Positions 37,601 to 48,795 of a stretch of DNA of 64,000 nucleotides are shown in pieces. The DNA comes from Hydractinia symbiolongicarpus. Lineage: Eukaryota; Cnidaria; Hydrozoa; Anthoathecata; Hydractiniidae. Made by a program: the position numbers and the translations under genes. The DNA lies in the NCBI RefSeq assembly GCF_029227915.1, contig NC_079881.1:15411501-15475500 (forward strand), given 5' to 3'. Every line of letters starts with the position of its first letter. Position 1 is the first letter of the stretch. The notes beneath the pieces were generated by a model. It had not been told where the DNA came from, did not search any database, and saw nothing but the letters and a program-made list of their open reading frames with translations.

Positions 37601-37720
37601 GGATTAGAGACTTCATTAGCTTTGCCATTGTTATTATCCAACTTTTTTAGTGCTTCTTTTGCATTTTCCCATGGATTGTAAATTTCTGATGTCAAGCTTG
37701 AGTCTTCAACTCTGCTCTCA
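25913..37720 (-). CDS. LENG8: LENG8-type SAC3/GANP-domain protein, 11 exons found, first exon missing
   Basis: Exons on the minus strand: 37720-37418, 35218-35044, 32459-32279, 31961-31709, 31625-31440, 28776-28467, 28395-28300, 28208-28074, 28000-27932, 26674-26337 and 26063-25913 (TGA). All introns are GT-AG and every junction phase agrees, giving about 730 residues without a stop. In order: [13 protein letters not shown] near the start; a Tyr/Pro/Asn/Gly-rich stretch; [19 protein letters not shown] with DGSAWTINW; an Arg/Ser-rich segment; [60 protein letters not shown]; then the SAC3/GANP core with [16 protein letters not shown] and [18 protein letters not shown]; end [12 protein letters not shown]. 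These blocks follow vertebrate LENG8 in the same order. Known family role: SAC3-like, PCI-type nuclear mRNA-processing/export complexes (yeast Thp3 relative). No start exon was recognised upstream of 37720. ATTAAA on the minus strand near 25797 could be its polyadenylation signal. The introns contain large repeats. Confidence 0.92.
28777..31439 (-). other. Largest simple intron of the LENG8-type gene
   Basis: This intron joins LKPLF to VSERRRS in correct phase. It contains an AAT-rich stretch (about 29745-29812) and assorted AT-rich sequence. I saw no gene or clear element in it. Confidence 0.7.
34075..34220. repeat. Inner inverted repeat AGGTTCCCGG..CCGGGAACCT
   Basis: AAAGGTTCCCGGTTTTTTCT at the left faces AAAAAAATCCGGGAACCTTT at the right, about 100 bp apart. 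Weak pairing continues outward through TTCAGCATAAATT-like text. It may be a smaller nested element or an internal part of the host element. Confidence 0.55.
34396..34725 (+). repeat. Compound (TA)/(CATA) microsatellite
   Basis: About 330 bp built only of TA, CATA and ATACATGC-type units. Open frames of Tyr-Ile-His across it are by-products of the repeat. Confidence 0.95.
36101..37400. mobile_element. Fold-back element with arms of several hundred bp, in a LENG8-type intron
   Basis: The left arm starts TACTGTATTTTCCGG and the right end, reverse-complemented, starts TACCGTATTTTCTGG. Homology continues inward through GCAGCTCAGCTTTTTTAGGG and CTTTGTATAACCCGCATAAA. Deeper in, GGATTGTCTGTAACAG and TATCTCAGCAATYACAGTGT still match, so the arms cover about 36101-36745 and 37400-36940. 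The left arm holds an extra segment around 36310-36530. The central loop is about 200 bp. No coding frame was seen, and no convincing target duplication. The right end stops 10 nt from the donor of the exon ending at 37418. Confidence 0.85.
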
Positions 37721-37901
37721 CTAAAAAAAGTGCTTGTCTACAGATATCTAGTTTATGTACTGTTATTAATATTTGGCTACCCAATATAAATGTGCTTAAT
37801 ACATTTGCAAATTTAGAGTGTATATCTAGTATATATAATCAATAAGTAGTAAACGATTTGGAAAACAGTTAGAGCTGCTTAAACAACAAAGCAAATAAAG
37901 C

Positions 37902-38033
<132 letters not shown>

Positions 38034-38632
38034 TATTACATTTTACATAATTTTAAAAATAAAAGACACAGTAGACTTTTCGTGTAAACTTATTGATATT
38101 AGAAAACATTTACATAAAATATTTTGTGATTCCTTATTATAAGATACTAGTGATTTTTTATGGTACAGTAAGAACTCCTTTCATTATTTTGATTCAAGGA
38201 CAGAATTCCTAATCCGACTTAGTTTATCACCGAGAATAGTGGTTAAAATGCCACTAATTATAGCAAAACTAAGCACCAGTTTAGGGTCTGAATGTGTGAA
38301 CCTTTAGGAATCTCTCACTTTACGGGTAGAAAAGGATCTGTTTAGCCTAGTTAACAGTGATGGAAACAACGTCTGGACTTCGGACATGTCAGACCGTTTT
38401 TAAAATGGTTGGTCAAAATTTTTTAACAAACTTAAAAAATGTCTGCAGGCCTGTAAATTTGTGGAGTCTAGGGAAACGATCCATTGTTACCGTGATTTGA
38501 AGTTGACGGAAAAGATCAAAATGTTTTTCGTTTCTGCAAAGTTCAATTTGCGGAAACGATACGGTAACAATGGTAACTATTAGCTTTAAACCGATAAATA
38601 ACTGAGAACCATTTCATAATTGCCCTAAGTTA
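38034..38632. other. Spacer upstream of the LENG8-type exons
   Basis: This interval, or the sequence beyond the next element, should hold the missing first exon of the minus-strand gene. I could not recognise it, nor a promoter. Confidence 0.4.
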
Positions 38633-41064
38633 GGGACCGTCTCAAAATGTTCGTACGTAGTTCGTATAATTCGTATAAAAAACTTCGTATCGATTTATTA
38701 AATCTTTCGTATCATTTTATTTTTAATACGAACTTTTTCGTATCATCAAAATTAAAAGTTCGTATAAAGTTCGTATCATTTAAAATAAAGTTCGTATGTA
38801 GTTCGTATCATTTTTAAAGAAGTTCGTATAAAAATTTGCTTATAGGAAGTTCGTTTATTGTAATTGGACTATTATCTATAGTCTTTATATTTAATTTTTT
38901 TCAACAATTATAAAGTTCGTTTCGTTATACGAACTTCGTTTATTTTAATTGGACTTATTATCTAAGGTCTTTATTATTTAAATATTTTTTAACAATGACA
39001 AAATTCGTTTCATTAACGAAATTCGTTTAACAAATATTATTCACGTTATTACGCGTCTTATATCATAAAAAAAACTTTCAAAAAAAACTTTGTTTTGTTT
39101 ACTAAGTTTATTGCGCTATCTTTACTGCATCTTATTTCGAAAAAAAAAAAACTTTATTTAGTTAGAATTAAATAATATGTTTTAAAATATTGCTTCCACT
39201 TGAATTAGATAAAATAAGTTTAAATAATATTGCTCGCCCTATCATTGCGTATTATTTCACGTTTTTCTACAAGAATTTTCTGTAGGAATATCGAGGATGC
39301 AAAACGGGTCAAAAGTTAAGAATATCATAAGAATAAACCAGGCTCCAACTTTAAATATAGATTTTAAATTTTGTATGAAGTGTAAACTTTTTATCCTTTT
39401 AATAATAACAACTTTGGCTTCGTTACGCGTTGCAAATAATAAGGCTGATTATATGCTTTCAGGTTGCATGCATGTTTTTTTATGTTTGTTTATCTTGTCA
39501 CGGCACAATTTTATTGGTGAATAGGTAAAAATAATTTCAGTTGCTATTTTTTTTATTGTTTTTTTGCTTTTTTTGCAATAAAAATATATATACAAACTGT
39601 GCTAAAATATGCTAAAATATATACAAACAGTGGTTAAAATATATACAAATTTTTCTTACAAATCGTTTGAGTTGGTTGTCAATGTTTGATCCTTCGGATA
39701 AAGATCGCTTGCGTCGAAAAGTAATTTTCTTTGCAGGAGAAAGAGAACGACTCCGCTGTATTCGGTCCTTTAGTATTTGGTAGCCAGCAGGCACAAGCTT
39801 TGAGTTTGGATTTGGAAAATCGTGATCATTATAATTTGGTGCTTCGTTAACCAAATGAAAAGTGCGTATTTTCGTTCGTCTGCTGTTCGCTGGAATACCC
39901 ACATCAACTTTATTTTTATTGTCTACGGACAGCATAAGTGTGTTTTCTTTGCAAAGATATCCCATTTCGTTAACTATGCGAACTTGACCGCAAGTGAAAT
40001 GAAAGTCGTCGTGTGTTTTTTTTTCTTTTGTATTTCTTTTTGGAGGAACACGTGCGTCTATCAGACATTTGTAGTTTTTACTCGCTGTGTTTTTTTTTCG
40101 GGGTGGAAGCATTAATCTGTGAATGGTGTGGCGACTAACAGTTATACCCAAGGTTTTTTTGACGTGCATAACGATATCATTCAAAGAAAGCCCATTTGTG
40201 TACATAACACTGTCTCTCCGACGTAAGTGAGCTTCAGCAGAACCCTGTTCTATCAACGTCTTGACACAAGTAATTATTTCCGGATATTTCTCGTGTATGC
40301 TTGGTCTTCCTCGTCTTTTATTTTTATCTAAAAAAATAAGTAAATTGAATTTTAACTACATTAATAAATTTAAGAGTTTAAAAAAAGGGGAGAAAAAAAT
40401 AAAAAAATATATACTTTGCAACAAATCAGTCTCGTCGTCGGAACTGGCTGTGTCATATATCCAATCGATATCACTGTCGTAATTTTTAGACATGCTATGA
40501 AAGTAGCTAGTTTTAAAAAAAACTGTTTAATTTAATTAAATTCGATATTTTAAAAAGGAAATACAAATGCTTGATATTAAATTTAAGTTTGGTTGAAACT
40601 ATTAAAATAAATCGTATATTTTACTTCTTTTATTTCTGGTTTCGTATTGAAATAATTATGCGCAATTACGCCGGTACTTTTGAAGTTCGTTTTAAGTTCG
40701 TATAGCAATTTACTTCGTTTAAAGTTCGTATCATTTCTTTTCCTATGTCAAAAAAACTTCGTTTAATTCTTTTGTTTCTGATTTTGTATTGAAATAATTA
40801 CGCGCTATTACGCCGGTACTTTTGAAGTTCGTTTCAAGATCGTATAGCAATTTACTTCGTTCAAAGTTCGTATCATTTTATTTTGTATGATAAAAAAACT
40901 TCGTTTAAGTTCGTATCATGTATTAAAAAAGTTCGTATAAACTTCGTTTATATTTTTTATTTTAAACGAAGCACTTCGTATGACATTCGTTTCACGAAAC
41001 GAAGTACTTCGTAGCGTTCGTATAATTATACGAAAAAAACGTACGAACATTTTGAGACGATCCC
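38633..41064. mobile_element. TIR element with TTA duplication and dense TTCGTAT subterminal motifs
   Basis: The ends GGGACCGTCTCAAAATGTTC and (reverse complement) GGGATCGTCTCAAAATGTTC continue to 26 bp with one mismatch. TTA flanks both ends (38630-38632 and 41065-41067). Roughly 300 bp inside each end are packed with about ten GTTCGTAT-like motifs in both orientations, a classic layout for transposase-binding subterminal repeats. A two-exon minus-strand gene lies in the middle. The 3-bp duplication is compatible with Zator, EnSpm or Harbinger; the superfamily is not settled from the sequence. Confidence 0.8.
39612..40493 (-). CDS. DDE-like transposase, two exons, probably truncated
   Basis: Exon 1 (40493-40415) starts MSKNYDSDIDWIYDTA. 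An 87-nt intron (donor GTATAT, acceptor TTTTTTTAG) leads to exon 2 (40327-39612), and the phases agree, giving 264 residues. Exon 2 opens NKNKRRGRPSIHEKYPEI (an AT-hook-like RGRP). It then has a helix-turn-helix-like segment (SLNDIVMHVKKTLGITVSRH) and a box LMLSVDNKNKVDVGIP, whose Asp is a plausible first catalytic residue. FHLVNEAPNYNDHDFPNP and an Arg/Ser-rich tail follow. The later catalytic residues were not found, so the protein looks shortened: possibly a repressor-like or dead derivative. Superfamily unknown to me. Confidence 0.6.
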
Positions 41065-41520
41065 TTAGAAGTGACAAGACCTACTCCATAGTGCAGTGTG
41101 CCTTCCCCTTCATTATATGTAATTCAAGTCACTGTACCGACTGCCATATTGCATTCTTGTAATATATTTATTTGGACGGATATATAAACCATGTTGGCAA
41201 TCAAACCGTATTTATTGTAATGGAAAATATGTCAAGTCATAACACTGAAATGAAGCCTGGAACAAAGGTTGACAAGAATTAAAAAAAAGAAGAATAAATT
41301 TTACTTGCCACTAAGCAAGGCATGGGTGAAGGGTCTCCTTAAGAGACAAGAGAGGAGTTAAACGTCCTCCACCATACCTTAGTTTAAAGGGGCGATTGTG
41401 GAAGTCCCATGAAATGCCACATAGTAATGGTGTCACTTTAAAAAACACCCAATCCGGTCTGTGAACGGTTAGCGATAGAAAGGGCATCCAGCTGTAAAAC
41501 TATGCCAAAACTCTTTATTA

Positions 41521-42300
41521 ATGGCCGTAAGAATAGTTGATCAGACAAACTGGGTAAACGGGGCTGGAACTCTAAGAAGTGAAGGTGTCGCGCACGGTAG
41601 GACAGATGTCAGGTGTGAGCACCGTCAGACCGTTACCCAGCTATCACATCACAAGGTAGATAACACTAGGTTGAGGATGGCTAGTGTAAATGTTGGTACT
41701 CTGAGAGGTAAAGCAGGTGAAGTAGTTGAAATGTTAGAACATAGATCTGTTGATATGTGTTGTGTTCAGGAAGTCAGATGGAGAGGAGCTTCCGTGAGAT
41801 TTGTGGAAGGTAGGAGGGCAAGGTATAAGCTTTTTTGGATTGGTAATAGTGATGGATATGGAGCAGTTGGCATATTCGTTGCAGAGAAGTGGGTAGAAAA
41901 AGTAATAGATGTTATGCGTGTTAATAGTCGTATTATAGTGATAAAGTTTTTGATAGGTAATAGGATTGTCACTTTTCTGTCAGTTTATGCTCCACAGTGT
42001 GGACTCAGTGAGAAAGATAAAGATAAGTTTTATGATGGGTTAATAGCAGTCACATCAAAGTTAGGAGACACTGAACTTGTCATGGTGGGCGGCGACTTTA
42101 ATGGTCATGTTGGGAAGTCATCTGAAGGTTATAGAGGTGTGCATGGAGGCTATGGATTTGGGAGCAGAAATAAGGAAGGGGAGAGATTGCTTGAGTTTGG
42201 AATGGCAACGGACATGGTGGTTTGCAACACATCATTCAGTAAGAGACAGAGTAGGCTGATGAGTCAGGTGGTTGTAAGACACAGATAGATTACTTCCTGG
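41521..42300 (+). pseudogene. RTE endonuclease domain
   Basis: From MASVNVGTLRGKAGEVVEML the frame shows CCVQEVRW (catalytic Glu), DGYGAVGIFV, VYAPQCG, VGGDFNGHVG (GDFN box) and the block DMVVCNTSFSKRQSRL. It nicks target DNA in the family. The frame is lost near 42258 but the next frame continues ESGGCKTQIDYFLVRKSD. The ATG at 41521 is only the first in frame; the true element start is uncertain. Confidence 0.8.
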
Positions 42301-43103
42301 TTAGAAAGTCAGACAAGAAAGTGGTGAAGGACGTGAAAGTTATATCGGGGGAAGAGTGTGTTTCCCAGCATAGGTTGCTGGTTTGTGATATTATCTTGAA
42401 GAGTGTTAAAGAAGCCAAGGGAAAGTTCAGGCCCCGTCGAAAAGTCTGGGAGCTGAAGGAAGAGATTGTAGCAAGACAATTTAGTGCAAAAGTTCAGCAG
42501 TTAGCCCACAATGGTCAATGTGATAGTGACAATGTTGAAAGTACTCGGACTACTTTGAAGAATTGTCTTCTAGAAGCTTCTGATGATACCTGTGGGTGGA
42601 CGAAAGGACCAGCTAGACATAGACAGACCTGGTGGTAGAATAATGAGGTAGAATAATGAGTTATTCAAGATAGCAAAGCAAATGAAGAAGACTAATCAAG
42701 ATGTTGTAGGTGAGAAGTGTATACGTAATGATGAAGGTGTTTTGGCTAGCACAGAGGAGGAGAAAAGCGTAGCTTGGAAGAATCATTATCAGAGGTTGCT
42801 TAACACTGAGTTTGATTGGGACGAGGATAATTTGTCTGATGATGATGTTGTAGAAGGGCCAGCTATGCAGATCAAGACATAATGGGTAGTGGAGGCTATT
42901 AGGAAATTGAAGATTGGCAAGGCTGCAGGAGTATCAGGTATTGTTGCAGAGATGGTAAAAGCATCTGGATATATTGGAGTTGAGCTTATTACAAGTCTTG
43001 CTAACCAGATTATAAAGGATGGTGCTATTCCGAGTGAGTGGCAGTGGAGTGTAATAGTGAATTGTTTCAAGGGCAAGGGTGATGCATTAGAAAGGGGTAA
43101 CTA
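42301..43103 (+). pseudogene. RTE linker and start of reverse transcriptase
   Basis: The reading continues through RPRRKVWELKEE, then SVAWKNHYQRLLNTEFDWDE and, after a stop, EAIRKLKIGKAAGVSGIVAE (the fingers motif) and IPSEWQWSVIVNCFKGKGDA. Two in-frame stops (near 42636 and 42880) interrupt it. It ends at Gly-Asn-Tyr, where the inserted element begins. Confidence 0.75.
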
Positions 43104-44584
43104 CAGTACAGTCCAGATGTAAGCGTACGCGTACGCTCAACTTGCAAAAATAATTGCTTTCATTAAAAAAAAACAATAGGATAACAAGTTCCTTTCAAAT
43201 TGCGCGAAAATAATTGCTTCGTGTTAAAAACAAAGCATAGCAAGAAACATTGTTTATAAAAATACTCTGCGCAAGAATAAATTAAACGCGAAGGCCATTG
43301 AATTTTATATAAACTTATTTAGGGTAACGCTATTTTAATCTCGATTTATTTAAAAAACACAAGCTCTTTTAAAAAACAACAAATCCAATGATCTAAATAT
43401 TTTAAAAAAAACTAATGCTACTTTTAAAACTTTTAGTAATATTTCTTTATCGTCGAAACATTTTTTAACATGCGAAACTTTTAAAAGTTCTTTTTATAAA
43501 AAGCAACGTTTAGCAACGCAAACGGAAAAACCCTACGTTCGGGACTTTTCCTTCGCAATAAGATTTCGAAAACAAATTAAATTTTAATACTGAAGAAAGA
43601 AAAAATCTAAAAATATAACTTTTGAAATGCGATCTACAAAACATTTCTATCGCCGTTTTTCGTTTTTAAACTTTTAAAATGCGATCTAAAAAAACATTTC
43701 TATCGCCACTTTTCGATATTAAACTTTTAAAATGCGATCTAAAAAACATTTCTATCGCCGTTTCTCGTTTTTAAACTTTTAAAATGCGATCTAAAAAAAC
43801 ATTTCTATCGCCGCTTTTCGATTTTAAACTTTTAAAATGCGATCTAAAGAAACATTTCTATCGCCGGTTTTCGTTTTTAAACTTTTAAAATGCGATCTAA
43901 AAAAACATTTCTATCGCCGCTTTTCAATTTTAAACTTTTAAAATGCGATCTAAAAAAACATTTCTATCACCATTTCTTGTTTTTAAACTTTTAAAATGCG
44001 ATCTAAAAAAACATTTTTATCGCCGCTTTTCGTTTTTAAACTTTTAAAATGCAATCAAAAAAAAACATTTTTATCGCCGTTTTTCGTTTTTAAACTTTTA
44101 AAATGCGATCTTAAAAAACATCTCTATCGCCGCTTTTCGATTTTAAACTTTTAAAATGCGATCTAAAAAAACATTTCTATCAAAATTAAAGTTTCAATCT
44201 TTGTTAAAATATAATAATTTCTATTGCCTAAACGCTTTATATAACCCGCGCAACCAACAATGCCTTCTCGCTAGTTTATTTAGTTTCCACGCAAAACTTT
44301 TGTTTAATAAAAATATTAAACAATGGCTCTTCGTGTCACATTGATAGAGTTGATAACATTTGCAATTATGCTATTGGGAATAGTTATGTTAACACTATAT
44401 AACAATAGTTACACGCAGTTATAATAAGCTATTTTTTCTTCAATAATCTTTTGTTTATTACGCACAAGTTAATGACTTACAAGACTCGCAAGATAATTAA
44501 TAAGAACAAAAGACAAACAACTACCGCCTCCAAGAAAGGTGTGAAACTTGAGCGTATGCGTACGCTTACATCTGGACTGTACTG
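43104..44584. mobile_element. TA-flanked TIR element inside the RTE reverse transcriptase
   Basis: The first 37 bases, starting CAGTACAGTCCAGATGTAAG, match the reverse complement of the last 37 with one difference. TA flanks both sides (43102-43103 and 44585-44586), and excising the insert plus one TA restores the RT reading frame. TA duplication and CAGT ends fit a Tc1/mariner-type non-autonomous element. There is no gene inside; the middle is a 53-bp tandem array. Confidence 0.88.
43629..44165 (+). repeat. 53-bp tandem array, about 11 units
   Basis: Units read GCGATCTAAAAAAACATTTC, TATCGCC, a variable TTTTCG-like part and TTTTTAAACTTTTAAAAT, with starts at 43629, 43681, 43734 and so on. 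It occupies the middle of the TA-flanked element. Confidence 0.92.
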
Positions 44585-44586
44585 TA

Positions 44587-45440
44587 TAGAGGTTTGAAGT
44601 TGGTTGATCAAGTAATGAAAGTTATTGAAAGAGTGATTGATAAGTTACTTAGAGAAAGAATTGATATAGATAAGATGCAATTTGGTTTTGTTCCAGGGCG
44701 TGGCACTACAGATGCAATATTTTTACTCAGACAGCTTCGGGAAAAGTATTTAGGAAAGAGAAAGAATCTCTATTTTGCCTTTGCAGATTTAGAGAAAGCT
44801 TTTGATAGAGTGCCATGTAAAGTTATTTGGTGGGCTATGAGAAAATTAGGTGTGGATGAGTGGCTAGTTACGATGGTACAGTCTATGCACGGCAATGCTA
44901 GAAGTTGTGTCAGGATTAACGATTAACTTAGTGATGAATTTAGTGTAAATGTTGGTGTACATCAGGGTTCTGTACTTAGTCCCTTGTTGTTTATTCTAGT
45001 CTTAGAAGCGCTGTCGATGGAGTTCAGAACAGGTTGTCCATGGGAGTTATTGTATGCAGATGATTTGGTTCTTATAGCAGAGTCAAAGGAAGAATTAGTT
45101 GAAAAGTTTGAGAAGTGGAAGAAAGGACTAGAAGAGAAAGGGCTAAAGGTAAACACAGCAAAGTCTAAAGTCATGATTAGTAGCATTTAGGTGGATGTGT
45201 AACACCAGTCTGGGGCACTTGGAAAGAATGGAGGAGGATAATTGGGTAATAAAGTGTGGAGACTTGATAGTTCCTGGGGCAAAGCCCAGAGGCAGACCGA
45301 GAAAGACTTGGCAGGAGGTTATAAGGACAGACTTGATACACAGGAAGTTGAGTTTAGATCTAACACAGTCTAGATCAGATTGGAAGAGGGTCATTAATAT
45401 ACCCCGTCCAACCCATGCTAGCATGGAAAACGGACGTTAA
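44587..45440 (+). pseudogene. RTE reverse transcriptase palm and C-terminal domain
   Basis: After the insert the frame reads KLVDQVMKVIERVIDKLLRE, FGFVPGRGTTDAIF, FADLEKAFDRVP (motif A), a stop at about 44924, GVHQGSVLSPLLF (motif B) and LLYADDLVLIAES (YADD). A stop at 45188 is followed, in another frame, by LGHLERMEEDNWV and GRPRKTWQEVI, the C-terminal block, with part of the thumb apparently deleted. The catalytic residues are intact although the frame is not. Confidence 0.85.
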
Positions 45441-45470
45441 GCCGAGAATGATGATGATGATGATGATAAG

Positions 45471-46394
45471 CAATGTTAAATGAATTGTCTGACTTGCTAA
45501 CTTGAAGGTATCCTTCGTCAATCAGCAGCATGTTCTTACTAACTTTTAACTTTTTCTTAGGTATATAGGAACAGATCTTCAGATGATGTTTATATACTTT
45601 TATATATAGTTTACTTATAGCCTGATGATGAAGTAATACTTCGAAATATATTGCTAAAATAAACATATTACATTGTTGTTTTGCATACTATGTTGACAAA
45701 AATTGCACAATGTTTTTACCAAATAAATCATGTTTTTGCATAGTGAATGATATGTGGGCAGTCACCCCGATCACCCGCTTCTAGAAATACATCGCTGCCA
45801 AGTACTTCTAGTCTTGGAGTTTTATAAAGAGGCCTTTGAGTGTGGCCAATGTTGTTGCGGATTTGCAATGCTCAATTCCACCAGCAATCATATCAAAGAA
45901 GATAAAGTGGTACCAAATTAATAAGGATGGCTTTGATTGCCCTGTATTTATGGTTTTGAAACCAAGTACCAGACTCTTCACAATGATACTGATGAAACAT
46001 CAATATTTAAAGCAATTGCCACCAGAAGATTTTTCAACTTTCTGCTGTTTTTGAAGAGTATTTATTTTGAACAGAAACATGTCTACATCCTTGAAAGTAG
46101 ATTTGGTTTTATATGCATCAGATATGGCAACCTCCAATTGAGGATTGGTGCAGTGGATAATGAGCATCAACTTACGTCGGTCTCCATGAATTTGTGTGCA
46201 ACACTTGCCTTGTTCTCTGGTATACACTAGGAGCCTATCAAAATTAGTGTCTGCTAACAGGTGCATTAACATAAGAATAGCGCCAGAAGAAAACTTTAAG
46301 GCTAGATTGGCACCAACACTGACAAAAATTAATGGGTTTTGCAGCAGCATGTTCAAAGGGCCTTTTTGCCATCTGGGAGGTGATGTCAAACTAA
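45471..46394. other. Spacer with an unrecognised 136-residue frame
   Basis: A minus-strand frame (46410-46000) reads through QKGPLNMLLQNPLIFVSVGA and similar text; I do not recognise it, and its status as a gene is doubtful. No other structure was seen. Confidence 0.3.
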
Positions 46395-46949
46395 AGCCGC
46401 TTTCACACAATCAAAGTTTATATGATATATGACCATATAAACCACCTGCTCTTCTCATCGTATGCACTGTTGTTACACAATCATATACATTGTGTGTTAA
46501 ATTTTACTTTTACTTCTTTTTTTATAAACATGGGTGACGAGGAATTTGCTGTAACTGCTGTAGTAATTGTAGTTTTCTCATAAAAAAGTCAACAAGAAGA
46601 ATTGAAATTGGAATTGCGATAAGAGAGTGACTATAAAAATTACTCCGGAAACTTTTGACGACATACTTGGGTTTGTTGACAAAAATTTAACATTGTTTTA
46701 TGTTTACATAACTTCGGCAACATCCCAATTTAATTAGAAGACAACAGGTTTATATGATCATAGCTAGCTATAGCTATATCATATAAAAAACAGCACATGT
46801 TATATCTTAAAAAAATGATCATATAGCTAGCTAGCTAGCTAGCTACATATGATCAAAGAAATTTTCATCATATAAGATATGTTGCACAATCAATTTTAAA
46901 TGATATTTTTATATTATATGTCATATAAAATTTGATTGCGTTAGTGGCT
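46395..46949. mobile_element. TAA-flanked Harbinger-like small element
   Basis: The left end AGCCGCTTTCACACAATCAA and the right end (reverse complement AGCCACTAACGCAATCAA) are imperfect inverted repeats. TAA flanks both (46392-46394 and 46950-46952). Inside, ATGGGTGACGAGGAATTTGC (46531) starts a short MGDEEFAVTAVVIVVFS frame that then stops, perhaps the residue of a transposase start. (TAGC)n runs lie in the middle. Confidence 0.7.
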
Positions 46950-47550
46950 TAAGTTGAATCTAAAAAAAAAATACCACAAAATGGCAACTTTCGCGAGGAA
47001 GCACGTTGTGAACACAAGAAAATATGACTTCATATTTGCTTTATTATTTCGAATTTTACTTAATAAATGTTAAATTACTAATTCTCAACATAGTGTAAAC
47101 ACGATAAGATAAACTTTTTTATGTAGGAGGTAAGCCTCTTTAAGGAAATACCTCTTCACTGAAGTTCTTGTATATAGGTTCAAATTAAAACAAACAAAGA
47201 ACTACTAAACAAATAAGTACGTACCTTGCATCCTTATCTTCCATATCAGTTATGTTTAACTCGTAAAAAAATAAATGAGACTGTACAGTTATAGGTTGAC
47301 TTGACCAGACCAGCTCAGTTCAGTATTTTTCTTCAAACGCTGTTTTGCATCAGCCCCAGCAAGCATTATGGGAGATTTCCCATAAGCCATTGCTTAACGT
47401 AATGAAAAACTCGGCATTAGCCAAATTCATAGGCCGGAGGAATGGGCGCTAATGTTTTGCTTAACTGCAATTAACCAATTAACTGCAATGACTTCAAAGA
47501 TGGCGGACGTCTTTCCCTTAACGGTGTAAATCGACAAATTTATTTCTGCA
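46950..47550. other. Spacer before a retroelement remnant
   Basis: No gene was recognised. A small hairpin (ATGGGAGATTTCCCAT, near 47369) is present. Confidence 0.4.
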
Positions 47551-48547
47551 TTGTCTCTACGCATAGAATTGCTGAAAGATATTGATGAATGCACGAGAAA
47601 TTTACGATACGTTAAAAGAAGAAGATGGACAGAAAGTATAATGAAGTTAGCAACACAAATAGGAATGCAAAATACAAATGGTATTGACGAATTACGATTT
47701 CCGTGTCACCAGTGCCACAAACGTTTCAGAACCCACGAGGACTGCTCCAACATTTGCGGCAATGCAAAGTTAAAATTGGACTTCCAGCAGAAGAACGATC
47801 TACAGACCCTTGAAATGATATGAATGAACGCATTCTACAACAAACCCAACCACAACGGTTTTATTGAGGTAATGTTAGAGGTACAGATGCGTTTGATCAA
47901 ATTAATTCTTGTTATGAGAAAATTGCATTTTGGAGGCGAAATTTGTTCATGCTTCCAAATGGTGCTACTGGAAAGAACTTTCTTCGAGAAGTAACTAGAC
48001 TATTGAATAGCTGCGTGGAAAATAGCCTAATCAAATGTATTGCGTTAAAAGCAGTGCACGTAATGCCAGCTCTATTACTTCAAAACCCGTCAAATAACTC
48101 GAGAAGCAACGACCATGTTAACGCATTACAACGAAGACTAGAATGGTGGAACAAAAGCGATTTTCAAGCACTCTGCGATAAATGTAGAATGCTTCAATCA
48201 CGATTGCCTAAACCAACCGAGAGAAGAAGCATAGAACTTGTTTCGAGAAAGTTTAAAGATCTCATGCAGATTGGAAATGTGAACGGAGCAATCAAATTAT
48301 TAACAAACAACATGGCAGGTGGAAACATTCAAATTATTACGAGTTAAACATCCACCAGGCGAACAAGCGAAGAAAGACGTTATATTGCAAGGACCGTTAT
48401 AAACGGTTAATCCGATTTTATATGAAGTCATTGATGACACGTACGTATTGAAAGCAGCTCAAGTAACAAAAGGAGGCTCCGGACCTTCTGGGATGGACGC
48501 AGATGGGCTAAACTTTACAATACTACCTGTTTAAAACATATTCAACG
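47551..48547 (+). pseudogene. N-terminal part of an RLE-type retroelement polyprotein
   Basis: A Cys/His region (FPCHQCHKRF, 47698-47740) is followed, in other frames, by ATGKNFLREVTRLLNS, KAVHVMPALLLQNPS, KFKDLMQIGNVNGAIKLLTN and GGSGPSGMDADG (48472-48507). The last box precedes the reverse transcriptase in a cnidarian-type retroelement family; the RT itself is missing here. Frameshifts and stops occur between the blocks. The C-terminal half of what seems the same family lies at 58678-59830. Assignment is from recognising the block order and is unverified. Confidence 0.55.
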
Positions 48548-48795
48548 TAGCATTTGCTACGATTGCTACGATGCTACTACAACAAAGCATAAGCTTCCCA
48601 ATATAATGTCTTCTAAACACGGAGCCGGCGAAACCGGACTTTGCCCCGCGTAACTTTCTTTCTATCCGTTACACTTACATTATAACATCTTCTTTTAACG
48701 CGTCAAATACATTGTCTTCTTTACCGGTAAATCTTACCACCGATAAAACGCTCCACGCCAGTCATATCTAAGGAAAATAGCTAAAAGAATTATTA
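48548..48795. other. Short unrecognised stretch between two gene remnants
   Basis: Contains CGGAGCCGGCGAAACCGG, slightly palindromic, otherwise featureless. Confidence 0.4.

Larger units (their letters stand above)
41310..45470 (+). mobile_element. RTE-type non-LTR retrotransposon, split by a TIR element
   Basis: An AP-type endonuclease (41640-42300), a linker, reverse transcriptase (42880-43101 and 44587-45190) and a C-terminal block (45195-45420) lie in order. The 3' end is CCATGCTAGCATGGAAAACG, GACGTTAAGCCGAGA and a short (ATG)n tail, typical of RTE elements. The body is interrupted at 43104-44584. Removing that insert restores Asn-Tyr-Arg across the junction. Frameshift near 42258, and stops near 42636, 42880, 44924 and 45188, make it inactive. 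Confidence 0.85.

Noticed and set aside
39822-40115. 97-residue plus-strand frame
   Set aside because: Antisense of the transposase-like exon.
46000-46410. 136-residue minus-strand frame as a gene
   Set aside because: No recognisable motif, no partner exons, and the strand is ambiguous; kept only as a note on the spacer.
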